Source of the DNA: Cytobacillus oceanisediminis
GTDB lineage: Bacteria > Bacillota > Bacilli > Bacillales > Cytobacillaceae
Length of the DNA stretch: 64,000 bases
NCBI RefSeq assembly: GCF_003182355.1
Contig: NZ_QGTW01000011.1
Coordinates: forward strand, 124,001-188,000
Direction of reading: 5' to 3'
The translations under genes and the position numbers were made by a program. Positions 42,269-52,116 of this stretch are shown in pieces (the stretch's first letter is position 1; every line of letters starts with the position of its first letter). Under the pieces are notes generated by a model that saw only the letters and a program-made list of their open reading frames with translations, was not told where the DNA came from and made no database searches.

Positions 42269-43855
42269 ATGAACTCTGTAAGCATATCAAACGAATTGAG
42301 CGAATTATTAAATGGCAGCAACATTCAAGTGCAATTATCTGTTCCTCAGCTAGTGGAAAAAGTTTTAAACCGCAACGAAGGGTCTCTCACATCAACAGGT
42401 GCAGTACGCGCTACTACTGGAAAGTATACAGGACGATCTCCTAAAGATAAATATATTGTTGAAGAGGCATCGAATAAAGATAAAATTGACTGGGGCAGCG
42501 TGAACCAGCCAATCTCTGAAGAAGCATTCTCCAGCTTATATAATAAAGTCTTAAACTACTTAAAAGAAAAAGAAGAAGTATTTGTTTTCAAAGGCTATGC
42601 AGGCGCTGATAAGAAATACCGCATGCCGATCCAGGTCATTAATGAATATGCTTGGCACAACCTATTTGCACACCAATTATTCATTCGCCCTGCAGAAGAT
42701 GAGCTTCTTGACCATGCATCTGAGTTTACTGTAATCTCTGCTCCTAATTTCAAAGCAGATCCCGCTGTTGATGGCACAAAATCCGAAACATTCATCATCA
42801 TTTCATTCGAACGCCGCACAGTTTTAATCGGCGGTACAGAGTATGCTGGTGAAATGAAAAAGTCCATCTTCTCAGTGATGAACTATATGCTTCCAGAGAA
42901 CGGAATCCTTCCTATGCACTGTTCAGCCAACGTTGGACGGGAAGGCGATGTTGCTTTATTCTTCGGATTATCCGGAACTGGTAAAACAACATTGTCTGCT
43001 GATCCAAACCGACGCTTGATCGGTGATGACGAGCACGGCTGGTCTGCCAATGGAGTCTTCAACATTGAAGGCGGATGCTATGCGAAATGCATCAACTTAT
43101 CACGTGAAAAAGAACCGCAAATTTTCGATGCGATCCGCTTTGGGGCTGTATTGGAAAATGTAGTGGTTAACAGCGAAACACGTGTGGCAGATTACGACGA
43201 CAGCACACTAACTGAAAATACACGTGCGGCATACCAGCTGCAGGCCATTGATAATATCGTTGAACCAAGCATTGCCGGACATCCTAATACAATTGTGTTC
43301 TTAACAGCTGATGCATTTGGCGTATTGCCTCCAATCTCCAAACTATCCAAAGAGCAGGCAATGTACCATTTCTTGAGTGGCTATACATCCAAGCTTGCTG
43401 GAACAGAGCGCGGCATTACATCCCCGCAGGCAACATTCTCTACTTGCTTCGGATCGCCATTCCTTCCGCTGCCTGCAAATCGATATGCTGAAATGCTTGG
43501 CGAAAAAATCGATGAGCATAACGCGAAAGTTTTCCTAGTGAACACAGGATGGACTGGCGGAGAGTACGGTGTAGGTGAACGCATGAAGCTTGCCTACACA
43601 CGCGCAATGGTAGAAGCTGCTCTTGAAGGCGAACTAAACAACGTAGAAACAATCAAAGACGAAATCTTTGGCCTGGAAATTCCACAGCACGTAACAGGTG
43701 TGCCTGATGAAGTCCTTCAGCCAAGCAAAACTTGGGCTGACAAGGCCGCATATGAAACAAAAGCTAAAGAACTTGCAGCGAAATTCCGCGAGAACTTCAA
43801 AAAGTTCACAAGTGTTTCTTCTGAAATCGATGAAAAAGGCGGACCAATCGCATAA
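42269..43855 (+). CDS. pckA: ATP-dependent phosphoenolpyruvate carboxykinase
   Basis: 528 residues from ATG at 42269 (GGAAGG 10 bases upstream); the longer frame lacks a site. Turns oxaloacetate plus ATP into phosphoenolpyruvate and CO2, the entry step of gluconeogenesis. Marks: [13 protein letters not shown] near 54-66, the kinase P-loop [13 protein letters not shown] near 232-244 and metal-binding GDDEHGW near 250-256. The upstream region has a probable -10 TATACT at 42205-42210. In B. subtilis this gene is controlled by CcpN; I could not identify the operator here. Terminator follows. Confidence 0.96.
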   Translation: MNSVSISNELSELLNGSNIQVQLSVPQLVEKVLNRNEGSLTSTGAVRATTGKYTGRSPKDKYIVEEASNKDKIDWGSVNQPISEEAFSSLYNKVLNYLKEKEEVFVFKGYAGADKKYRMPIQVINEYAWHNLFAHQLFIRPAEDELLDHASEFTVISAPNFKADPAVDGTKSETFIIISFERRTVLIGGTEYAGEMKKSIFSVMNYMLPENGILPMHCSANVGREGDVALFFGLSGTGKTTLSADPNRRLIGDDEHGWSANGVFNIEGGCYAKCINLSREKEPQIFDAIRFGAVLENVVVNSETRVADYDDSTLTENTRAAYQLQAIDNIVEPSIAGHPNTIVFLTADAFGVLPPISKLSKEQAMYHFLSGYTSKLAGTERGITSPQATFSTCFGSPFLPLPANRYAEMLGEKIDEHNAKVFLVNTGWTGGEYGVGERMKLAYTRAMVEAALEGELNNVETIKDEIFGLEIPQHVTGVPDEVLQPSKTWADKAAYETKAKELAAKFRENFKKFTSVSSEIDEKGGPIA

Positions 43856-43858
43856 TAT

Positions 43859-43897
43859 AAAAAGGAATTGCCGTTTGAGCGGCAATTCCTTTTTTGT
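43859..43897 (+). terminator. Intrinsic terminator of pckA
   Basis: AAAAAGGAATTGCCG, loop TTTGAG, CGGCAATTCC then six T, 4 bases past the stop. Perfect stem. Confidence 0.95.
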
Positions 43898-44065
43898 TGG
43901 TTCATGCTTGTGCACTTTTATTTTTGTATTTCCCGGTATTCACGGTGTATGGATCGCTTTTGTTTCCTTTCTACCATTATTCCGCTGAGTTCGGGCACGA
44001 CTGTGACTTTTTGTATTCTTTTTTCTAAAATGAAGGGTTCCCTTTAGCTACGTTCCCAGCTAAGC

Positions 44066-45025
44066 CTATTCATCAACCGGCTTCCTCACCTCAATTGGTA
44101 CAGATTGTTGTAGAGCACTCATTTTGTAACGCCCGCTTTTCTTAATTACAAGATCACCAGTATACATGCTTACTTTTTTACCAGTCTCTGCATTTATATA
44201 ATCTGTTTTCCCAGAAAAAAGGAATACCTCTGCTGTTCCTTCTTCCAAACTATACAGCTCAAGCTCAACTTGCCCAGGCAAGTCTTTACCCACAACCTCA
44301 AGATTTACATTTTCAAAGGTTCCTGCGACCAGGTCCTCCTGCGAAATCATTAGTGTGGACTCACCGATTTTGACATAAGGTTCCTTCACGTAAATGGAGA
44401 ATTCTTCAAAGGTTTTTTCCCCGAACATAAACTTCAGATTCCATACGCCATGCTTTTCAAAAGGCTTAAAGCTTGTCAATGCATGGGCATCAGAGCCATA
44501 CATGCCTGCGCTTAATGTGAATGAAGCCATTTCCTGTGCAAAGCCAGTATCCACATGGACTGCTTCCACTTTCATGTTTTGATAAACCTGCTCGCCAGGC
44601 TTCCACCATAAATAGACCATGATTTTCGCTACACTTCTATCATCACCGGCAATCCATTCAGGGGGACTTAACAAGCTGACCCTTCCAGGTATGCCAAAAT
44701 TGGAATCGGGAAATACAGGTTTCCCATCTTCATCCTTAAGCGCAAAATAATCTCCACTTTCAGCTCTTTCAACAACTGCCCCTAAATGCTTTTCTGACTC
44801 GCTTTTATTTTCCAAAAATAAAATAGGCGCAATGATGAGGACTGCAAGAAATGCCGCTAAAACACCCGCCTGTTGAAGAGAAAAGCCAATTTTTCTTTTA
44901 GGCGCCTTTGGATTCCGCATGCTGTGTATGATTCTATTTTTCTGATCCCCCTTTAATTCATGAGTAGGGAATTCTTTCATTCTCTCAAGCAGCTCTTTAT
45001 CTGAAAGATGGGTCACCTTGCTCAT
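44066..45025 (-). CDS. Putative membrane-bound anti-sigma factor
   Basis: 319 residues with one membrane helix (AGVLAAFLAVLIIAPILFL, about 53-71), a short N-terminal cytosolic part of about 50 residues (HLSDKELLERMKEFPTHELK) and a large outer part rich in beta strands (EFSIYVKEPYVKIGESTLMI). It overlaps the ECF sigma gene by 29 bases, the usual layout for a sigma/anti-sigma pair. The cytosolic part has no HxxxCxxC zinc motif, so it is not a ZAS-type anti-sigma. The outer domain could sense envelope stress. Function is inference from position and topology. Confidence 0.65.
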   Translation of the reverse strand: MSKVTHLSDKELLERMKEFPTHELKGDQKNRIIHSMRNPKAPKRKIGFSLQQAGVLAAFLAVLIIAPILFLENKSESEKHLGAVVERAESGDYFALKDEDGKPVFPDSNFGIPGRVSLLSPPEWIAGDDRSVAKIMVYLWWKPGEQVYQNMKVEAVHVDTGFAQEMASFTLSAGMYGSDAHALTSFKPFEKHGVWNLKFMFGEKTFEEFSIYVKEPYVKIGESTLMISQEDLVAGTFENVNLEVVGKDLPGQVELELYSLEEGTAEVFLFSGKTDYINAETGKKVSMYTGDLVIKKSGRYKMSALQQSVPIEVRKPVDE

Positions 45026-45521
45026 CCCCCTTTAAAAGCAAATTTAGTTTTTTTACCGCTCGGTGAAAGGTGACATTTACTTTATTTTCTGTCCACCCAA
45101 GTACCTCGGCCGTCTCCTCAGTTGATAGATCAGCAATTCCTCTGAGCAGGACCACATCACGGTAGTTATTTTTCAATTGATTGATAGCCCCCAACAACCG
45201 CGCAGATTCCGCCTTTTGGATTAAAATTTCTTCTGTGAGTGCGGATTCTTTTTCCGAAGATTGCCTTGACAGTTTTTCCTTCAGATTTTTCCAGATACTT
45301 CTTTTTCTATAAAAATCAATGGCTGCATTGCGTGCGATACTGATTAGCCACGTCTTTGGATTGGAGTCATATTTAAAACGCCCGTAGGACTGAAATGCCT
45401 TTAAAAATGTTTCCTGCACCAGATCCTCTATATCCCTGGATCCTGTAAAATACACCAGATAATTGGTGATGTCTTTTTCATATTCGAGAAACCACTGTTC
45501 CACTTGCCGGCCGGCATCCAT
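44997..45521 (-). CDS. ECF-type RNA polymerase sigma factor
   Basis: 174 residues from ATG at 45521, with a GGGGGG site 6 bases upstream; a TTG one codon earlier is less likely. Region 2 is clear (DIEDLVQETFLKAFQSYGRF and PKTWLISIARNAAIDFYRK) and region 4 has a helix-turn-helix (LSTEETAEVLGWTENKVNVT). No region 1.1 or 3, as usual for ECF factors. It is co-transcribed with the membrane protein at 44066-45025, probably its inhibitor. Neither is in the B. subtilis gene order here. I cannot assign it to a named B. subtilis sigma factor. Upstream lies family 1 repeat copy D. Confidence 0.85.
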   Translation of the reverse strand: MDAGRQVEQWFLEYEKDITNYLVYFTGSRDIEDLVQETFLKAFQSYGRFKYDSNPKTWLISIARNAAIDFYRKRSIWKNLKEKLSRQSSEKESALTEEILIQKAESARLLGAINQLKNNYRDVVLLRGIADLSTEETAEVLGWTENKVNVTFHRAVKKLNLLLKGDEQGDPSFR

Positions 45522-45604
45522 CAACTTCCCCCCTTTGTTAAATAGGACGGATTTTTTGATTCCGTCTTACAGTTTTGATGGAAAAATTTTTAAGCATAGG
45601 CTCT

Positions 45605-45830
45605 TTTAAATTTGGGTATTGAGTTCCGCTGCAGGCACTCAGCAAACCGCGGGCTTCCGACGCTCCCCGGCATTCTACGATTGCGGGGTCTCCCTTGGGT
45701 TCGCTTATTTTCGCAGGACTATGGAAGAGTATCCTCGAAATTAAACACCGCACGAAGAAAAACGAATTCATTTTCGGGGATCCCGCATCTTCCGCTCCAT
45801 TCAACACAGCCCTGAATCATCACTATATTG
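45605..45830 (-). repeat. Dispersed repeat family 1, copy D (long form)
   Basis: On the minus strand it starts ATTCAGGGCTGTGTTGAATG, then GAGCGGAAGATGCGGGA, a central module with AATGAATTCGTTTTTCTTC and GTGCGGTGTTTAATT, TAGTCCTGCG, GGAGACCCCGCAATC and ends CAGCGGAACTCAATACCC. Lies just upstream of the sigma factor gene, so it may contribute promoter bases. The 89-residue frame across it is not a gene. Confidence 0.7.
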
Positions 45831-45846
45831 CCACAGCTTATACATA

Positions 45847-45879
45847 AAAAAAGCGCCCGGACATAGTCCAGGCGCTCAT
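45847..45879 (-). terminator. Intrinsic terminator of ytmB
   Basis: On the minus strand GAGCGCCTGGAC, loop, GTCCGGGCGCTTTTTTT; adjoins the stop codon. Confidence 0.9.
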
Positions 45880-46122
45880 TTAATTTGTTGAATTTAATGC
45901 TACTAGCTGATACATAATGACTGTCTGGTTATTTTCCCACTCCACTTTTTTGATGATCCCTGTCCCGTTCAGGTCGCCATCTATCGTTCTTTTCACCTCA
46001 ACAGGGATGTCCAGAGGGTATAATCTGTACCCTTCTTTGACCAGTGAAAAATAGTTCTCATCAAGCCTCTTTTCCCTGCCCTTTGTCACGATCATGGTAT
46101 TTAACTCCAAAGGCATACCCAT
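45880..46122 (-). CDS. ytmB: YtmB family protein (DUF2584)
   Basis: 80 residues beginning MGMPLELNTMIVTKGREKRL and with EGYRLYPLDIPVEVKRTIDG, a pattern I know from YtmB/DUF2584. Probably a small all-beta protein; no signal peptide or membrane segment, no catalytic motif. Function unknown. ATG has GAAGGAGAG 8 bases upstream. ytmA is 90 bases upstream on the same strand, the order found in B. subtilis. Confidence 0.75.
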   Translation of the reverse strand: MGMPLELNTMIVTKGREKRLDENYFSLVKEGYRLYPLDIPVEVKRTIDGDLNGTGIIKKVEWENNQTVIMYQLVALNSTN

Positions 46123-46212
46123 TGGTATCTCTCCTTCATTTGTGATGTTCTTACCTCTATTTTACCCCACCTTTTCCGGCGCTGAAAGCCCCTAAGAAAA
46201 ATTAGGAAGAAC

Positions 46213-46998
46213 TCATTCATTGCTTTTCATCCAGTTTGTTAAATCCTCAACGGTTTTCCGATTAACGTTTGGCGGAAAGTAATGGGTGTATTCTTTAAAA
46301 TACCAGCTTTCAACCTTTTTATCGAGTGCTTTAAGCCTTTTTTCAAGGCGGAAGGAATGCTCTGCCGAAACATTTCGATCCTGCTCCCCATGGATGATCA
46401 GGACCGGTGCCTGCAGCTTTTCCAGCTGAAAAAGCGGCGTCCTGTATTTATATCGGTCAGGAAATTTGGTCGGTGTCCCGCCAATTACCCTTTTCATCAT
46501 CCTCCGGAGATCCTTGCGCTCCACATAGGTAAGGAACATATCGCTAACGCCTCCCCATGTCACAACTGATGCTGCTTCAGGAAATTGAATGGCAGTAAGC
46601 AGCGCCATTACACCACCGCGTGAAAAGCCAAAAATATGAACCTTCTTTACCTTGAGGTGCTTCTGGAGAAGAATGAAAGCGGCAAACGCGTCCTGTCTGT
46701 CCTCCCCTGCAAAATCTTCGTTTCCATCTCCCCCTTGATTGCCTCTGTAAAAAGGCGCGAATACAATAAAGCCTTCACAGGCAAACTGAACAATCCTCCC
46801 AGGCCTCACTTTGCCGACATTCTTAATACCGCCGCGCAGATAAAGAAATCCATCATATAATTCTTCACCCTTTGGCTCTGCAAGCAGACCCTTTATATGT
46901 AATCCGTTTGCATAATAAGTGACAACGGATAACTCGATTGCTGGATTGGGTGAAGGAAATCTCTGCTTATCAATGATTTGTCCGTTTTTGAAATTCAT
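46213..46998 (-). CDS. ytmA: Alpha/beta hydrolase YtmA (prolyl oligopeptidase-like)
   Basis: 261-residue hydrolase. Nucleophile elbow FGFSRGGVMAL at about 121-131 with Ser in GFSRGG; acid Asp in VLIIHGEQDRNVS near 195-207; His near KEYTHYFPPN at about 234-243. Oxyanion strand GFLYLRGGIKNVGK. Dienelactone hydrolase / S9 peptidase fold; actual substrate unknown. No signal peptide. GGGAG lies upstream of ATG 46998. Confidence 0.8.
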   Translation of the reverse strand: MNFKNGQIIDKQRFPSPNPAIELSVVTYYANGLHIKGLLAEPKGEELYDGFLYLRGGIKNVGKVRPGRIVQFACEGFIVFAPFYRGNQGGDGNEDFAGEDRQDAFAAFILLQKHLKVKKVHIFGFSRGGVMALLTAIQFPEAASVVTWGGVSDMFLTYVERKDLRRMMKRVIGGTPTKFPDRYKYRTPLFQLEKLQAPVLIIHGEQDRNVSAEHSFRLEKRLKALDKKVESWYFKEYTHYFPPNVNRKTVEDLTNWMKSNE

Positions 46999-47355
46999 AT
47001 TTCCATCTCCCTTTTGGAGTTAATTTTTTGATAAATGGGGTCAGACCGGTAAGTTTCACATATATTTTAAAAGTCGAACATAAACCATGCAAACTCATAT
47101 GTATTTTCGAAAAGTGATACATGCTTCATGTAAATTGATTTCGTATTAAAAAGTTTCGCTATATCTCAAAAGTGGTTCGATTCCATGCTGCATCCTTGCA
47201 CATTCCCTAACTTTTCCTGCTATGGCCACTAGTATGAGCATTCCTCCCTGTTCCTAAAAAGTTTTCATATAGGCATTCACACATTTTTTCCGTTTTCATA
47301 CGATATCCTAGGCTTTTAAATCTGAATTTTTACCATAAGGGAGGTCTTACGGTTT
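46999..47355. other. Gap before ytlA, no gene seen
   Basis: About 357 bases, AT-rich, divergent promoters of ytmA and ytlA must lie here. I looked for thiamine, S-box, T-box and purine riboswitch motifs and found none. Confidence 0.5.
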
Positions 47356-48351
47356 ATGAAAAAATGGTTAAAAATGAGCATGCTTCTGCTGCTTACGGCG
47401 ATACTTATTATCCCTTTGGCCGCTTGCGGCAAGGATGAAGTTCTGAATGTCCGTGTTGCGGAGGTGACACGTTCAATTTTCTATGCCCCGCAATATGTTG
47501 CCCTTGAGAAAGGTTTTTTTGAAGAAGAAGGGCTTAATGTTGAGCTTACGACTACTGCAGGCGGAGATAAAACGATGACAGCCCTGCTTTCGGACAGTGC
47601 GGATGTTGCGCTGGTTGGCTCTGAAACATCAATTTACGTATCCGCACAGGGCTCCAATGACCCGGTTATCAATTTTGCGCAGCTGACACAAACGGACGGT
47701 ACGTTTCTGGTTTCCCGCAATAAAATCGATAATTTTTCCTGGGATATGCTGAAGGGTAAAACATTCCTGGGCCAGCGTAAAGGCGGTATGCCGCAAATGG
47801 TCGGCGAATTTGTTTTGAAAAAACATGGAATCGACCCGCAGCAGGATTTGGATTTGATCCAAAATATTGATTTTGCCAATATTGCACCAGCCTTCGCTTC
47901 CGGTAACAGCGAGTTTGTCCAGCTGTTTGAACCGACTGCCAGCGTTTTTGAAAAAGAAGGCAAGGGATATATCGTCGCTTCTTTCGGAACCGAGTCCGGT
48001 CATGTACCTTATACCACATTCATGACGAAGCAAAGCTATATTGATGAAAATAAGGAAACGGTCGAGAAATTTACAAGGGCGATCTATAAAGCACAGCAAT
48101 GGGTCGAGACCCACAGCGCGAAGGAAACAGCAGAAGCAATTAAAGGATATTTTGACAACACAGAGCCAGAAATAATCGAAATGGTGGTAGACCGCTATAA
48201 GAGCCAGGGCTCGTTTGCGACAGATCCTATTTTGGATACAGAAGAATGGAATAATCTGCAGAACATCATGGATGAGGCAGGAGAGCTTCCAAAGCGCATC
48301 GAGCATGGCACATTGGTTAATACAGAAATCGCCGAGAGTGTAATGAAATAA
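47356..48351 (+). CDS. ytlA: ABC transporter substrate-binding lipoprotein YtlA (SsuA/ThiY type)
   Basis: 331 residues. Signal peptide with lipobox: KWLKMSMLLLLTAILIIPLA followed by Cys at about residue 24 (LAAC), so the protein is lipid-anchored outside the membrane. The mature part begins with VRVAEVTRSIFYAPQYVALE and EKGFFEEEGLNVEL, typical of NMT1/SsuA-type binding proteins for sulfonates, nitrate or pyrimidine precursors of thiamine. The actual ligand is not shown. First of three genes with an ATPase and a permease. AGGGAGG lies 10 bases upstream of ATG. Confidence 0.85.
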   Translation: MKKWLKMSMLLLLTAILIIPLAACGKDEVLNVRVAEVTRSIFYAPQYVALEKGFFEEEGLNVELTTTAGGDKTMTALLSDSADVALVGSETSIYVSAQGSNDPVINFAQLTQTDGTFLVSRNKIDNFSWDMLKGKTFLGQRKGGMPQMVGEFVLKKHGIDPQQDLDLIQNIDFANIAPAFASGNSEFVQLFEPTASVFEKEGKGYIVASFGTESGHVPYTTFMTKQSYIDENKETVEKFTRAIYKAQQWVETHSAKETAEAIKGYFDNTEPEIIEMVVDRYKSQGSFATDPILDTEEWNNLQNIMDEAGELPKRIEHGTLVNTEIAESVMK

Positions 48352-48389
48352 TACCGCAGCTTATAAAAATTAGAAAAGAGGAGGCCGAC

Positions 48390-49169
48390 ATGGACTTTCT
48401 AAAAGTTGATGCCATTCACCACACTTATTTTACGAAGACCACTGCTGTTACGGCCCTCTCCGATGTTTCGCTTGAGGTGGAGGAAGGGGAATTTGTTTCC
48501 TTTCTCGGACCGAGCGGATGCGGCAAGACAACTTTGCTTTCTATCATAGCCGGCCTTTTTGAACCGACAGAAGGGGCTGTGACGCTGGAAGGAAAGCGGG
48601 TAGAAACAGCAGAAAATGAAATCGGCTATATGCTGCAGCAGGATTACCTTTTTCCGTGGAAAACAATCGAGGAGAATATTTTATTGGGACTAAAAATCGG
48701 AAATAGCCTTTCTTCTGATAAAAAAGCTTATGCACTGGAGCTTCTTGAAAAGATGGGTCTCAAAGGGGTTGAGTCACAATTTCCGAAGCAGCTTTCCGGC
48801 GGAATGAGGCAGCGTGTTGCTCTCGTGAGGACGCTTGCGACAGAACCAAAGCTGCTGATGCTCGATGAACCATTTTCGGCTTTAGATTATCAAACGAAGC
48901 TGAAGCTTGAAGATTTGGTTTCTAAAACCCTTAAATCTTTCGGAAAAACGGCCATTCTTGTTACCCATGATATCGGCGAGGCAATCAGCATGAGTGACCG
49001 CGTTTTTCTGTTCTCACCAAGGCCCGGCCAGCTTCATAAGATGTTTGTAATACCAAAAGAATTAAGAGATGCAACTCCATTTCATGCCCGTAATCATGAA
49101 GCATACCCAGCCATTTTTCAAACCATATGGAAGGAGCTGGAGTCCCTTGAGCCCTCAGGAGAACGTTAA
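48390..49169 (+). CDS. ytlC: ABC transporter ATP-binding protein YtlC
   Basis: 259-residue importer ATPase. Walker [13 protein letters not shown] at about 39-50, Q-loop [12 protein letters not shown] near 81-92, signature [11 protein letters not shown] near 134-144, Walker [13 protein letters not shown] near 153-164, switch His in VTHDIGEA. Nitrate/sulfonate/taurine subfamily. ATG has GAGGAGG 9 bases upstream. It is 38 bases after ytlA and its end overlaps the start of ytlD. Confidence 0.92.
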   Translation: MDFLKVDAIHHTYFTKTTAVTALSDVSLEVEEGEFVSFLGPSGCGKTTLLSIIAGLFEPTEGAVTLEGKRVETAENEIGYMLQQDYLFPWKTIEENILLGLKIGNSLSSDKKAYALELLEKMGLKGVESQFPKQLSGGMRQRVALVRTLATEPKLLMLDEPFSALDYQTKLKLEDLVSKTLKSFGKTAILVTHDIGEAISMSDRVFLFSPRPGQLHKMFVIPKELRDATPFHARNHEAYPAIFQTIWKELESLEPSGER

Positions 49170-49956
49170 ATTCCTTCATCAAAAATATATCCAATCACTA
49201 AATCGCGAAAAACGATGGGTCCGCTTCTATCAGATGGTTATCTTTCTGGTCTTTTTTTCAGGCTGGGAGCTGGCAAGCCAAAAACAATGGATAGACCCGT
49301 TAATCTTCAGTTCACCTTCAAAAGTTTGGGGATTATTTTTAACAAAAATCCAAGATGGGACCTTAATGATTGACCTGGGCTATACCCTGTCAGAAACGGT
49401 CTTCGGATTCATACTCGGAACATTTTTAGGAACTTTCCTTGCAGCCATTCTATGGTGGTCACCAATGCTATCAAAAATTTCGGACCCTTATTTGGTTGTG
49501 CTTAATTCAATGCCCAAGGTTGCGCTTGGCCCAATTTTGATTGTAGCATTAGGACCAAGTTTCACTTCAATTGTCGCCATGGGTGCCATCATCTCAATCA
49601 TCATTACGACCATTGTCGTTTATACGTCCTTTAAAGAGGTCGATCCGAACTATATAAAGGTGCTTCAGACTTTTGGGGCCAATAGAGTGCAAATTTTTAG
49701 GGAGGCCATCCTGCCTGCCTCGTTCCCAACCATTATCTCAACTTTAAAGGTTAATGTTGGATTATCATGGGTCGGTGTCATTGTTGGTGAGTTCCTTGTT
49801 TCTTCAAAAGGGCTCGGCTATATGATCATTTACGGCTTCCAGGTTTTCAACTTTACGCTTGTCATGCTTTCATTGCTTGTAATTGCTGTTTTCGCAACGG
49901 TAATGTACCAGCTTGTCGAGCTTCTTGAGAGAAAGTTAATCAAAAATGGATCATAA
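49147..49956 (+). CDS. ytlD: ABC transporter permease YtlD
   Basis: 269 residues from TTG at 49147, preceded by AAGGAG 10 bases away; an ATG further upstream would overlap ytlC by 100 bases without a site, so I prefer the TTG and hold it as likely only. Six or so hydrophobic segments ([54 protein letters not shown]) with the importer EAA-like loop [20 protein letters not shown] near the end. Forms the channel for YtlA/YtlC. Terminator follows. Confidence 0.85.
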   Translation: MSPQENVKFLHQKYIQSLNREKRWVRFYQMVIFLVFFSGWELASQKQWIDPLIFSSPSKVWGLFLTKIQDGTLMIDLGYTLSETVFGFILGTFLGTFLAAILWWSPMLSKISDPYLVVLNSMPKVALGPILIVALGPSFTSIVAMGAIISIIITTIVVYTSFKEVDPNYIKVLQTFGANRVQIFREAILPASFPTIISTLKVNVGLSWVGVIVGEFLVSSKGLGYMIIYGFQVFNFTLVMLSLLVIAVFATVMYQLVELLERKLIKNGS

Positions 49957-49991
49957 CAAAAACGGCAACGCTTAATTGCCGTTTTTATTTT
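49957..49991 (+). terminator. Bidirectional terminator between ytlD and ytkD
   Basis: AAAAACGGCAA, loop, ATTGCCGTTTTTATTTTTTT; T runs on both strands; overlaps the end of ytkD. Confidence 0.9.
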
Positions 49992-50451
49992 TTTCTAAAA
50001 TCCTCTCCAGGGTTCTTTCAATCACTCTATCCTGCATGATAAAACTGTATTGTTCTTCCCATCTTTGAGTTAATAAATCCCCCTCTACCAGCACCGGTCC
50101 ATTCGTTTCAAAATACTGGTTTTTCTTCTCCACCTTTCCGGTTTTTCCGTAAAAAACCGCTTTAACAAAACGATCGTTCTCCTTACAAACCTCATATTCG
50201 CCTATAAATTCGAGGCTTTTCAGAATGGCACCCGTTTCCTCAAAAACCTCTCTCCTTGCTGCATCTTCCAAAGATTCACCGCGCTCAGCTTTGCCCCCGG
50301 GGAATTCCCAGCCGCGTTCTTTATGATTGGTCAGCAGCCATCGGCCTTCAAAACGGCAAATGACAAGGACATGTTTGGGCTCCTTGTCAAAGGCGCCCTT
50401 TTTAAAAGAGAGGCGCACTTCCCCTCCGTTCGCATCGAAAAAAGTTTCCAT
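49972..50451 (-). CDS. ytkD: Nudix hydrolase YtkD
   Basis: 159 residues from ATG at 50451, with GAGG 6 bases upstream, giving the length of the B. subtilis enzyme. Complete Nudix box GGKAERGESLEDAARREVFE followed by ETGA (about 57-80). YtkD hydrolyses 8-oxo-dGTP and other NTPs in B. subtilis and is linked to spore and oxidative protection; RppH-like RNA activity is an alternative. Cytosolic. Convergent with ytlD. Confidence 0.85.
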   Translation of the reverse strand: METFFDANGGEVRLSFKKGAFDKEPKHVLVICRFEGRWLLTNHKERGWEFPGGKAERGESLEDAARREVFEETGAILKSLEFIGEYEVCKENDRFVKAVFYGKTGKVEKKNQYFETNGPVLVEGDLLTQRWEEQYSFIMQDRVIERTLERILEKNKNGN

Positions 50452-50611
50452 ATTATACCTCACTCGTAAAAATGTCCTTTGATGTTATCATTATATAAGG
50501 AAATCCCTTTTAAAAAAACTTCTGGGCCTATTGTATGGAAATACATATTTTTGAAACTTTCTTTTTTTTCCATCGTAAAAACAACTGACTAACACAAAGG
50601 GAGTGTAGATA

Positions 50612-51493
50612 TTGAAAAAAACTCTGGCAATCATTACAGGCTTACTTATGATCCTTATGCTTGCTGCATGCAGTGAAACAGCCCAGCCTGTCAATGAAAC
50701 AGCATCAGGAAATGACAACGGAACAAACAAAGAAGAAACCAAAACTGAAGAAAAATCGGAACTGACACTTGAGGAAGTATTATCTAAATCAACAATGGCT
50801 TCCGAAGAGCTAAAAAGCTTTTCGGTTAAAATGGATATGAGCCAGCAAATGAGCTCTGATTCCGAAGCAGAAAGCATGATTATTGATTCAGTCATTGATA
50901 TGGATGTAACAACGGAACCTACTGCCTTTTATCAAAAGATGACCATGTCAATGGAAGGCGCTGAAGACTCCCATGATATCGAAAGCTATTTTACCGAGGA
51001 AGGCATGTTCCTTTATGATGGAGCAGGCGATCAGTGGATGAAGTTCCCTAAAGAAATGTCAGATGACCTGCTCCAGATGTCCAGCCAGCAGACAAATCCT
51101 GGTGAAGAGCTAAAGAAGCTTCAGCAGTTTGTTGATGACTTTACGTTTGAACAGGACGCTAAAAGCTATATTCTAAAGCTTAAAGCCAATGGAGAAAAAT
51201 TTAATGATTTCGTAAAGGAAACAGCAGCTGAAACCCTTCCTCCGGAATTGGCTGCCAATGGAGAAATGCTTAATAATATGAAAATCAATGGTGTTGAGTA
51301 TGAAATCGTCATTGATAAAGAGACCTTCTATCCAAGCGTGCTGAACATGATCATGGAAATGGAAATGGCAGCTGAAGGCCAGACGATTGCGATGAAACAG
51401 AACATGAACGGACAGTATTCAAACTACAATAAAGTAGAAACCATCACAGTACCGCAGGCAGTGATCGATACGGCTGTAGAGATGGAAATGTAA
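50612..51493 (+). CDS. Lipoprotein with DUF6612-like domain
   Basis: 293 residues with TTG start (AAGGGAG 8 bases upstream). Signal peptide with lipobox TLAIITGLLMILMLAAC, Cys at about 20, then a Glu/Thr-rich linker (NKEETKTEEKSELTLEEV) and a domain with many Met and acidic residues. The fold is of the LppX/DUF6612 sort, which may carry lipids or other hydrophobic ligands. Function unknown; no neighbours suggest one. Terminator follows. Confidence 0.75.
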   Translation: MKKTLAIITGLLMILMLAACSETAQPVNETASGNDNGTNKEETKTEEKSELTLEEVLSKSTMASEELKSFSVKMDMSQQMSSDSEAESMIIDSVIDMDVTTEPTAFYQKMTMSMEGAEDSHDIESYFTEEGMFLYDGAGDQWMKFPKEMSDDLLQMSSQQTNPGEELKKLQQFVDDFTFEQDAKSYILKLKANGEKFNDFVKETAAETLPPELAANGEMLNNMKINGVEYEIVIDKETFYPSVLNMIMEMEMAAEGQTIAMKQNMNGQYSNYNKVETITVPQAVIDTAVEMEM

Positions 51494-51527
51494 AAAAGCT
51501 GGGGCAAATGCCTCAGCTTTTTATTTA
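51494..51527 (+). terminator. Bidirectional terminator after the lipoprotein gene
   Basis: AAAGCTGGGGC, loop AAAT, GCCTCAGCTTTTTA. One mismatch; T run on both strands. Confidence 0.8.
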
Positions 51528-51850
51528 TGCTCATCTTCAGTGAGAATGCCCATACTTTCAATATGCTTTCGTGCTTCATCGTCGCCAAAGTTATAAATCA
51601 TTCCGTAGATCTTCTTCATCGTCTCATCGTAGGCATCATTTTCACGGTCATAATGGTACTGGACATACGGAACGTGGGCTCTGAAGAAATTTTGCCACTC
51701 TGTTGAATAATTTTGATCAAAATACTCCCTTAATGCAATAATTTCATCGTCATTTGCCTCTATTTTATAATTCCAGGTAGAGTCTGTGGCACTCTGTGAT
51801 ATTTCCCCGGAGGCAAGTGTTATATAATACGTTTTTTTATTCCCTTCCAT
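51521..51850 (-). CDS. Unknown 109-residue cytosolic protein
   Basis: 109 residues beginning MEGNKKTYYITLASGEISQS and with FFRAHVPYVQYHYDRENDAY and KKIYGMIYNFGDDEARKH. No signal peptide and no membrane segment; the first strands look like a small beta domain followed by helices. AAGGGGATGACAGG lies upstream of ATG. I have a vague memory of Bacillus proteins of this pattern annotated only as hydrolase-like, without evidence. No function is given. Confidence 0.65.
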   Translation of the reverse strand: MEGNKKTYYITLASGEISQSATDSTWNYKIEANDDEIIALREYFDQNYSTEWQNFFRAHVPYVQYHYDRENDAYDETMKKIYGMIYNFGDDEARKHIESMGILTEDEHK

Positions 51851-52116
51851 CCTGTCATCCCCTTTTGGTTTAAGAAAAAATTAATGCCTATGTTCCAAGC
51901 AATTTGAATTTCCTAGTTATCGTTTCCCACATTTATGATAAAATTATACGAAATTACGATCATTCTCCTTGAGCTTACATATACTAAGTTAACCAACGGC
52001 TGTTATCCGGAAGTGGACATTGGTGAAGGAAAGCTGCGAGGAATATTTTTCGGCATCAAGGGTATTAAATAAGTATACTATTTAAAACGGGATATTTTTT
52101 AGGGAGGTGAATTGCC

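Noticed and set aside
46999..47355. Riboswitch upstream of the YtlACD transporter (thiamine or S-box)
   Set aside because: No conserved core words (for example CTGAGA of the TPP class or the S-box consensus) and no terminator before ytlA.
51935..52072. 45-codon frame starting MIKLYEITIILLELTY
   Set aside because: No Shine-Dalgarno site before the ATG and no known family; kept only as a weak possibility.
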